This document shows positions 1 through 4,811 of a DNA stretch of 5,885 nt, in pieces. Below the pieces are notes generated by a model that was not told the DNA's origin, did no database searches, and saw nothing but the letters and a program-made list of their open reading frames with translations. Source of the stretch: Gemmatimonadota bacterium (lineage in GTDB: Bacteria > Gemmatimonadota > Gemmatimonadetes > Longimicrobiales > Gaopeijiaceae). The DNA lies in assembly GCA_003567615.1 (NCBI GenBank), contig PWZC01000225.1, positions 1 to 5,885 on the forward strand, given 5' to 3'. The position numbers and the translations under genes were made by a program. The stretch's first letter is position 1. Each line of letters begins with the position of its first letter.

Positions 1-29
1 ACCCTCGGTCCTCCTTTCCCGACGATGCG

Positions 30-1169
30 GTGGAGATGACCCGGACCCTGGTCTCCATCCCATCCGTGAATCCCGAGCTGTCGGCGGACGGAGCCGGCGA
101 GGGCGACGTGGCCCGGCGCTGTCGGTCGTGGCTGGAGGGGTGGGGCTTCCGGGTGGAGTGGATCGAGCCGGAGCTGGGGCGCCCTTCCCTGGTGGCCCGC
201 CTCGGTGAGGGGCGTCCCCGCACCATCCTGAACGGACATCTGGATACGGTGGGGGTGGAAGGGATGTCGCACGACCCCTTCGACCCCCGCATCGAGGATG
301 GGCTCCTCTTCGGTCGGGGAAGCTGCGACATGAAGGGCGGCGTGGCCGCCATCCTCTCGGTGGCCCGGTCCGTGGCCCGCCGTCGGGCCCGCGATCCCCA
401 GTCGCTGCCCGGTGAGCTCCTGGTGGTCCTCACCGCCGACGAGGAGCAGGCCTCGCTGGGGCTCCGCGCGCTCCTGGACCGAGGGCTCGAAGCGGATCGG
501 GCCGTGGTCACCGAACCCACCTCCCTGGCCATCTGCCCGGCCAACCGCGGGTTCGTCTGGGTGCATGTGGAAGTGGAGGGCGTGGCGGCCCACGGCTCCC
601 GCCCTGAGGTGGGGCGCGACGCCATCCGGGGCGCCGGGCGGATCCTGGCCGAGCTGGACGGCGTCGAGGCGGCGCTGGCCCCGGCCCACAGCCACCCCCT
701 CCTGACCAGCCCCTCCATACACGCCGGGACCATCCGCGGCGGGACCTCGCCGTCGGTCTATCCCCATCGCTGCTCCCTGGTCCTGGAGGCCCGGACCCTC
801 CCCGGCATGGAGCCGGCGGAGGTGATGGCGGCGGTGGAGGCGGCGGTGGCCCGGGTCCGTGAGAAGGAGCCCGATCTCACGGTACGGCTTCGGGAGGGGC
901 TCTCGCGGCCCCCCTGCGAGCTCCCCGGCGACCATTCGGTGGTAGCCGACCTCTCCCGGGCCATGGAGGCGGTGGGGGTCGAACCGCGCCTGGACGGCAT
1001 GTCGGCATGGGTCGAGTCGGCGTGGTTCACCGCAGCCGGGATCCCGGCCGTCTGCTTCGGACCCGGCTCCATCGAGCATGCCCACTCGGCGCGGGAGTTC
1101 GTGCCGGTGGACGAGATCCTCCAGTGCGCCCGGGTGCTGGAGCGGTGGGTGCTGGAAGAAGGGGCATGA
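30..1169 (+). CDS. M20-family metallopeptidase (ArgE/DapE/CPG2-like deacylase), 5' end uncertain
   Basis: This is a zinc-dependent M20 hydrolase, a family that cleaves the amide bond of N-acyl amino acids or short peptides in the cytoplasm. Counting from the GTG at 30 (379 aa), the family landmarks are all visible: GHLDTV with ligands H70 and D72, GRGSCDMKGG with bridging D100, TADEE with the catalytic/ligand glutamates E138-E139, TEPT with E162, H188 in the dimerisation (lid) domain, and a C-terminal AHSAREF with H352. There is no signal peptide. The GTG has no convincing ribosome binding site, and its frame stays open to position 3 with plausible family-like residues (DDAVEMTRTLVSIPSVNP), so the true start may lie left of the window. 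The stop overlaps the next start by 4 bp (ATGA). Exact substrate cannot be read: ArgE-, DapE-, carboxypeptidase-G2- and dipeptidase-type activities share these motifs. The family call is firm; the substrate is not. Confidence 0.9.
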   Translation: MEMTRTLVSIPSVNPELSADGAGEGDVARRCRSWLEGWGFRVEWIEPELGRPSLVARLGEGRPRTILNGHLDTVGVEGMSHDPFDPRIEDGLLFGRGSCDMKGGVAAILSVARSVARRRARDPQSLPGELLVVLTADEEQASLGLRALLDRGLEADRAVVTEPTSLAICPANRGFVWVHVEVEGVAAHGSRPEVGRDAIRGAGRILAELDGVEAALAPAHSHPLLTSPSIHAGTIRGGTSPSVYPHRCSLVLEARTLPGMEPAEVMAAVEAAVARVREKEPDLTVRLREGLSRPPCELPGDHSVVADLSRAMEAVGVEPRLDGMSAWVESAWFTAAGIPAVCFGPGSIEHAHSAREFVPVDEILQCARVLERWVLEEGA

Positions 1170-2854
1170 GCGCGGCGCCGCCGGCCGACTGGCTCCTTCT
1201 CGGGGCCCGCATCTGGACGGGGGCCGACACGCTGACAGCCGCCGCGGCCAAGCCCGGACCGGAGCCCGATGCCCTGGCCATCCGGGACGGGCGGATCGTG
1301 GCCGTGGGGCCGAGCGCCGAGGTGGAGGCGCTCCGGGGCCCCCACACCGCCGTCCTCCACCTGGAGGGCCGCCGGGTGGTCCCGGGCTTCGTGGACGCCC
1401 ACGTCCACCTGCAGGCGGGGGGGCTCCAGCTCTTCCGGGTCGACCTTCGCGGCGCCACCTCTCCCGAACTCTTCATCCGGCGAGTGGCCGATCGTGCCCG
1501 CACCACACCCGACGACGGCTGGATCCTGGGCGGGGACTGGGACCACCACCTGTGGGGCGGCGAGCTCCCCTCCCGGGAGTGGCTGGACCGGGCCGCGCCC
1601 GGGAGGCCCGTCTTCCTCCACCGCACCGACATGCACATGGGGGTGGCCAGCAGCCGGGCCCTGGAGCTGGCGGGGATCAGCGCCGACACCCCGGACCCGG
1701 AGAATGGCCAGCTCGACCGGGATCCGGCCACGGGGCGCCCCACCGGAATTCTCCGGGAGAGTGCCATGGACGCCGTGGCCCGGGTCGTTCCGCCGCCCAC
1801 CACCGACGAGCGCCGCGCCGCCCTCCGCGCCGCGGCCCTCCACGCCCTGGCCCGGGGGGTCACCCAACTCCACGATAAGGGGGCGCTCCAGAGCGCCGAC
1901 GAGAGCTGGCGCTCCCTGGCCACCCTGCGGGCCCTGGAGTCGGAGGGGCGCCTCCCGGTCCGGGTGTCCGCCTCCGTCCCCCTCTCGGAGCGGGACGAGC
2001 TGGCCCGGATGGTGGCCGCCGAGGGGCGGGGCACGGACCGCCTCCGCTGGGGCTCGGTGAAGGCGTTCGTGGACGGCTCACTGGGCTCCACCACGGCCTG
2101 GTTCCACCAGCCGTACCTTGGAATGGGAGGGGAGTGCGGTGCACCCGTCACCGCCCCGGACGAACTGGCCCTCCACCTGGCCGAAGCGGCGGCGCTGGGG
2201 CTCCAGCCCATCGTCCACGCCATCGGCGACCGGGCCACCGACTGGATCCTGGAGGTCTTCGCCGGGATCGAGGCGGCGCACCCGGGGCAGGAGATCCGTC
2301 CGCGCCTGGAGCATGCCCAGCACATGACGCCCGCCGGCATCGTCGCTGCGGGCCGGGGAGGTGTGGTCTGCTCCGTGCAGCCTCTGCACCTGGTGGACGA
2401 CGGCCGGTGGGCCGGACCGCTCCTGGGGCCCGAGCGAGAGCCGCTCAGCTACCCCTTGCGGAGCCTGGAGTCGGCCGGCGCCCGACTCGCCTTCGGGTCG
2501 GACTGGACCGTGGCCCCCATCGACCCGGTGGGAAACATTCTGGCCGCTACCACCCGTAGAGTATGGGAGCCGGCCACGGCGAGTTGGGGGCCGGCGTGGA
2601 CGCCGTCGGAGTGCATCGCCCTGGACGCGGCGCTCCGGGCCCACACCCTCGGGGCCGCCTACGCCGCCTTCCGCGACCGGGAGACGGGAAGCCTCGAGGC
2701 GGGGAAGCTGGCCGATCTGGTGGTTCTGGCCGCCGACCCCTTCGCCCTTCCCGCCGATGAGTGGCGCGAGCAGGTGCGGGTCGAGATGACCTTCGTGGAT
2801 GGGGCGCTGGCCTATCGCGCCGAAGACCCCTGGATGGGAGGGACGGACCAATGA
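1166..2854 (+). CDS. YtcJ-like metal-dependent amidohydrolase (Amidohydro_3 family)
   Basis: This 562-aa cytoplasmic enzyme of the amidohydrolase superfamily is predicted to hydrolyse an amide or related C-N bond in a metal-centred TIM barrel. An N-terminal beta-sandwich segment (about 8-72) precedes PGFVDAHVHL with metal ligands H79 and H81. Then come the subfamily signature GGDWDHHLWGG (122-132), VKAFVDGSLGS with K299 and D303, IVHAIGDRATD with H351, RLEHAQHM with H383, and GSDWTV with D446. The C-terminal part returns to the sandwich (GSLEAGKLADLVVLAADP, about 508-525), as is usual. Length is normal for the family. The ATG at 1166 is chosen because it overlaps the previous stop (ATGA), sits just after a purine-rich GGAAGAAGGGG, and starts where family proteins start. 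Longer in-frame starts back to 1007 would lie inside the M20 gene. Characterised relatives include N-substituted formamide deformylase, but the substrate here is unknown. Coupling to an M20 enzyme suggests two steps of one amide-degrading route (inference). Confidence 0.93.
   Translation: MSAAPPADWLLLGARIWTGADTLTAAAAKPGPEPDALAIRDGRIVAVGPSAEVEALRGPHTAVLHLEGRRVVPGFVDAHVHLQAGGLQLFRVDLRGATSPELFIRRVADRARTTPDDGWILGGDWDHHLWGGELPSREWLDRAAPGRPVFLHRTDMHMGVASSRALELAGISADTPDPENGQLDRDPATGRPTGILRESAMDAVARVVPPPTTDERRAALRAAALHALARGVTQLHDKGALQSADESWRSLATLRALESEGRLPVRVSASVPLSERDELARMVAAEGRGTDRLRWGSVKAFVDGSLGSTTAWFHQPYLGMGGECGAPVTAPDELALHLAEAAALGLQPIVHAIGDRATDWILEVFAGIEAAHPGQEIRPRLEHAQHMTPAGIVAAGRGGVVCSVQPLHLVDDGRWAGPLLGPEREPLSYPLRSLESAGARLAFGSDWTVAPIDPVGNILAATTRRVWEPATASWGPAWTPSECIALDAALRAHTLGAAYAAFRDRETGSLEAGKLADLVVLAADPFALPADEWREQVRVEMTFVDGALAYRAEDPWMGGTDQ
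2837..2841 (+). promoter_or_regulatory. Ribosome binding site for the DUF1707 gene
   Basis: A perfect GGAGG lies 9 nt before the ATG at 2851, inside the end of the amidohydrolase gene. It fixes the start of the DUF1707 protein at 2851 rather than at in-frame codons further upstream. It also suggests the gene can recruit ribosomes itself as well as by coupling. Confidence 0.7.
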
Positions 2855-3588
2855 GCCAGGATTCAGGCGGGACCGGGGGAGCCCCCCGGGGCCGAGCCGT
2901 CTCGGGAGCCGAGCGGGACCGGGTCATTGAAGCCCTCTGCGAGCACTACGCCCAGGACCGCCTGGAGGTGACCGAGTTCGAGCGTCGGCTGGACCGGGCG
3001 AACCGGGTGTCGGCGCTGGACGAACTTCACGCCCTGCTGGCGGATCTTCCCGAGGTGGGAAGCGGCCCTCCGGCGCGCCTCGGAGGGGGAGATCCCCAGG
3101 GGCGCTCGGTGACGGTCCCGGCCGGGGCCGGACGGGTGGACGCGTCCCGGGTGCCCACCTCCCAGACCGAACTCGCCCTCTTCAGCGGCCGCTCCCGCAC
3201 CGGAAGCTGGATCCCGGCGCGGACGATCCGGGTGTACGCCTTCATGGGCGGGGTCGAGCTGGACCTGCGGGAAGCGCTCTTCGGCCCTGGTGAGGTGCAC
3301 ATCCAATGCGTCACCATGATGGGCGGAATCGAGATCATCGTGCCCCCCGGGGTGCGGGTCGAGACGGGGGGCGCCGCCATCTTCGGGGCCTTCGACGAGG
3401 CGCTGGAGGGGATGGGCAACGTGCCCGCCGACGCGCCGGTGGTGCGGATCTCGGGGCTGGCCTTCATGGCGGGCGTGGAGGTCCACGCCCGCCTCCCCGG
3501 TGAGTCGGGGCGTCAGGCCCGGCGCCGGATCAAGACCGAGAAGCGGGCCCAGCTCGAGCGGGCCCGGGAGCGCGGCGACCGGGGCTGA
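2851..3588 (+). CDS. DUF1707 (SHOCT-like) and LiaF C-terminal-like domain protein
   Basis: This 245-aa protein has two recognisable parts. Residues 16-67 match the DUF1707 pattern: an opening RAVSGAERDRVIEAL, then DRLEVTEFERRLDRA, and a closing DELHALLADLP. Residues about 125-217 resemble the C-terminal domain of LiaF/cell-wall-active-antibiotic response proteins (DUF2154-like), with repeated beta-strand units such as AFMGGVELDLREA and TMMGGIEIIVPPGV. The linker (70-120) is Gly/Pro/Arg-rich, and the tail (220-245) is strongly basic and probably helical. No signal peptide or membrane segment is visible, unlike Firmicutes LiaF, which has transmembrane helices at its N terminus. The protein is therefore probably cytoplasmic or peripherally bound. 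In Firmicutes, LiaF restrains an envelope-stress two-component system; no sensor kinase is seen here, so that role cannot be transferred. Its ATG overlaps the amidohydrolase stop (ATGA). Domain recognition is good; function is unknown. Confidence 0.88.
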   Translation: MSQDSGGTGGAPRGRAVSGAERDRVIEALCEHYAQDRLEVTEFERRLDRANRVSALDELHALLADLPEVGSGPPARLGGGDPQGRSVTVPAGAGRVDASRVPTSQTELALFSGRSRTGSWIPARTIRVYAFMGGVELDLREALFGPGEVHIQCVTMMGGIEIIVPPGVRVETGGAAIFGAFDEALEGMGNVPADAPVVRISGLAFMAGVEVHARLPGESGRQARRRIKTEKRAQLERARERGDRG

Positions 3589-3597
3589 CGAAAGCGG

Positions 3598-3611
3598 GGC
3601 CCTAGCGGGCC
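3598..3611. terminator. Possible shared hairpin between convergent genes
   Basis: GGCCC-TAGC-GGGCC forms a 5-bp perfect stem with a 4-nt loop that contains the TAG stop (read on the - strand) of the coiled-coil gene. It lies 10 bp after the stop of the + strand DUF1707 gene. No T-run follows on either strand, so it is not a classical intrinsic terminator. It could still slow polymerase or block 3' exonucleases from both sides. In such GC-rich DNA a 5-bp stem may be chance. Confidence 0.25.
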
Positions 3612-3949
3612 GATCCCTCTTCGTCGGGAGGATCCATCCCCAGGTCGGCGCCCTCCTTGCGAGCCTTCTTGGAGGTCCGCTCCCACGCGGCCCGCACATC
3701 TTCCCACATCTTCTCGGCGCCGGCTCGCACCTCTTCCCAGCCCTCCCCCGAGGCATCCTGCAGCTCCCTCAGGCGGCGCTTGGCCTCGTCGATGCGCTTG
3801 CGCAGATCCGACTCCTCATCGGCCATCTTGACCCTCAGGTCCGCCTCGGACCTTCGGAGGCGGGCGGCCAACTGGTCGATCTTCGCCTCCCACTCCTGGA
3901 TGCGGGCCGAAAGGCGGTCCTGATAGGCTTTTCGTTTCTGTTCGTCCAT
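3602..3949 (-). CDS. sll1863-family stress response coiled-coil protein
   Basis: This 115-aa, highly charged, almost wholly alpha-helical protein has no signal peptide, so it should be cytoplasmic. It opens with MDEQKRKAYQDRLSARIQEW, continues with a long Lys/Glu/Arg/Asp heptad-like coiled coil (about 5-65), then has a conserved-looking ASGEGWEEV (66-74) leading into a tryptophan-rich amphipathic helix (W71, W82, W89). The tail is acidic and flexible (DPPDEEG). The layout and the SGE-W-E-V block match what I know of the sll1863 family, named after a cyanobacterial stress-induced protein; biochemical function is not established. The ATG at 3949 is supported by GGAGAAG just upstream and by the 26-bp gap after the lipoprotein stop. 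Longer in-frame extensions would run through two other genes. It is the last gene of the - strand operon with the bacilliredoxin, consistent with a stress role (inference). A generic apolipoprotein-like or phasin-like helical protein is the main alternative. Confidence 0.85.
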   Translation of the reverse strand: MDEQKRKAYQDRLSARIQEWEAKIDQLAARLRRSEADLRVKMADEESDLRKRIDEAKRRLRELQDASGEGWEEVRAGAEKMWEDVRAAWERTSKKARKEGADLGMDPPDEEGSAR

Positions 3950-3952
3950 GGG

Positions 3953-3959
3953 CTTCTCC
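3953..3959 (-). promoter_or_regulatory. Ribosome binding site for the sll1863-family gene
   Basis: On the - strand GGAGAAG ends 3 nt before the ATG, with its GGAG core 6 nt away, in the 26-bp gap behind the lipoprotein gene. It decides the start at 3949. Confidence 0.65.
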
Positions 3960-3975
3960 GGAAAAGGGGAGTCGG

Positions 3976-4185
3976 TCAGCGCCGCTGGGCCTGGAGGTCG
4001 GCGTAGCACTCCGAGGCCCGGGCCGCCAGACGCCGGGCCTCGTCCAGACTTTCCGTGTCGATGGCCTGCGCCGCCATTCGGTCGCACTGGGCCTTCCGCT
4101 CGGCCACGGAGGCCGTCCGGGTGCCGAAACACCCGGAAAGGGTCACACCCAGCGCAGCCGTCAGGAGGAGGGTTCGAATCGTCAC
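3976..4185 (-). CDS. Small lipoprotein with two extra cysteines, function unknown
   Basis: This 69-aa protein starts with a classic lipoprotein signal: a basic N terminus (MTIRT), a hydrophobic stretch (LLLTAALGVT) and the lipobox LSGC with C19 as the lipidated residue. The mature part is about 50 residues and looks like a helical hairpin: one helix around 28-42 (ERKAQCDRMAAQA), a turn at DTESLDEA, and a second helix to the end (RRLAARASECYADL). It holds two further cysteines, C34 and C60. The start is GTG, 3 bp after the bacilliredoxin stop and in the same frame (TGA CCG GTG), with no separate ribosome binding site seen, so translation probably depends on coupling. The protein would sit in the periplasmic leaflet or outer membrane. 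I do not recognise a family. The gene is real on the strength of its lipobox, codon pattern and operon position; function is open. Confidence 0.75.
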   Translation of the reverse strand: MTIRTLLLTAALGVTLSGCFGTRTASVAERKAQCDRMAAQAIDTESLDEARRLAARASECYADLQAQRR

Positions 4186-4188
4186 CGG

Positions 4189-4614
4189 TCAGGCCGCGCA
4201 GTGCTCGTCGTACGCCGCCACGAGGTCGTTGGCGATCTCCTGGGGGTAGCGCCCCTCGATCTGATGCCGCTCCAGCATGTAGACGATGTCCCCGTCCTTG
4301 AGGAGGGCGATGGAGGGCGACGACGGCGCGTATCCGGTGAAGTATTCCCGGGCCTTCTGGGTGGCCTCCAGGTCCTGTCCGGCGAAGACGGTGGTGAGGA
4401 CAGCGGGCTTCTTGGCGGCGCTCTGAAGGGACAGCGCCACGGCCGGGCGCATGCCGCCGGCGGCGCAACCGCACACCGAGTTCACCACCACCAGGGTGGG
4501 ATCGTCGGAGGCGCTGAAGATGGCCTCCACCTCATCGGCGGTGCGAAGCTCCTGGAAGCCCAGCTTCACCAGCTCTTCGCGCATGGGGGCTACCAGCAGA
4601 TCGGGGTAGGGCAT
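4189..4614 (-). CDS. BrxA/BrxB-family bacilliredoxin
   Basis: This 141-aa thioredoxin-fold protein matches the BrxA/BrxB (YphP/YqiW, formerly DUF1094) family along its whole length. Visible family blocks are MREELVKLGFQEL (11-23), LVVVNSVCGCAAGGMRPA (41-58) with the C48-G-C50 active site, TVFAGQDLEATQKAREYFTG (75-94), APSSPSIALLKDG (96-108) and a terminal DEHC with C139. In Bacillus these proteins remove bacillithiol from S-bacillithiolated proteins, using the first Cys of CGC as nucleophile. Whether this organism makes bacillithiol is not shown here, and some bacteria with the family may use another thiol. The ATG at 4614 has an AGGAG 8 nt upstream. It is the first gene of a three-gene operon and is divergent from the DUF1460 gene. 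No symbol is given because the BrxA and BrxB paralogues cannot be told apart by eye. Family call is firm. Confidence 0.95.
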   Translation of the reverse strand: MPYPDLLVAPMREELVKLGFQELRTADEVEAIFSASDDPTLVVVNSVCGCAAGGMRPAVALSLQSAAKKPAVLTTVFAGQDLEATQKAREYFTGYAPSSPSIALLKDGDIVYMLERHQIEGRYPQEIANDLVAAYDEHCAA

Positions 4615-4811
4615 GGGGACAGCTCCTGTAACGTTGGATGGAAGAACCGAGGTGATCCCCGGAGTCGATGGCAGGCGAGGGGGCGACCTCCTTCCCTCAC
4701 CCGCCGTTCCTCTGCAATGTACTCCCCAGCGGCACCGAAGTGCGACCCCGGAGGTGCGCGCCGCCCCGGCGAGCCCCCCAACTCCCTCCCTCTCCTACGG
4801 AACCGGTCTCC
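4615..4811. promoter_or_regulatory. Divergent intergenic region, presumed two promoters
   Basis: These 197 bp separate the starts of the bacilliredoxin operon (- strand) and the DUF1460 gene (+ strand), so both promoters are expected here. I see no convincing -35/-10 pair. The most AT-rich spot is AATGTA at 4716-4721 (TACATT on the - strand, a fair -10 lookalike), but no good -35 box sits 16-18 bp from it. The right end (4774-4795) is an almost pure pyrimidine tract on the + strand. The region's role is inferred from layout alone. Confidence 0.45.
4623..4627 (-). promoter_or_regulatory. Ribosome binding site for the bacilliredoxin gene
   Basis: AGGAG on the - strand lies 8 nt upstream of the ATG at 4614. 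The spacing is near optimal and confirms that start. Confidence 0.7.

Noticed and set aside
10..18. CCTCCTTTC resembling the 16S rRNA 3' end
   Set aside because: It is a single 9-base match with no 16S sequence before it, and it lies within an open frame that continues into the M20 gene.
828..851. Two tandem near-identical 12-mers (GCGGCGGTGGAG / GCGGCGGTGGCC)
   Set aside because: They encode an Ala/Val/Glu helix (AAVEAAVA) in the M20 enzyme and reflect codon bias, not a functional DNA repeat.
1007..1165. Upstream in-frame start for the amidohydrolase
   Set aside because: The added 53 residues are out-of-frame M20 coding sequence with no family similarity; the ATGA start at 1166 fits the family N terminus.
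758..2340. Long antisense open frames over the M20 and amidohydrolase genes
   Set aside because: They mirror well-supported genes on the + strand, encode low-complexity Arg/Pro/Gly/Ser-rich protein with no recognisable domain, and are expected in very GC-rich DNA.
2761..2850. Longer N terminus for the DUF1707 protein
   Set aside because: It would overlap the amidohydrolase by 94 bp; the ATG at 2851 has a GGAGG site and the standard ATGA junction.
3950..4474. Extended - strand frame in phase with the coiled-coil gene
   Set aside because: It crosses the lipoprotein and the bacilliredoxin genes in another frame; the ATG at 3949 has its own ribosome binding site.
4716..4721. TACATT on the - strand as a -10 box for the bacilliredoxin operon
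   Set aside because: No sequence near TTGACA lies 16-18 bp upstream of it, so it is mentioned only as the most AT-rich spot in the intergenic region.
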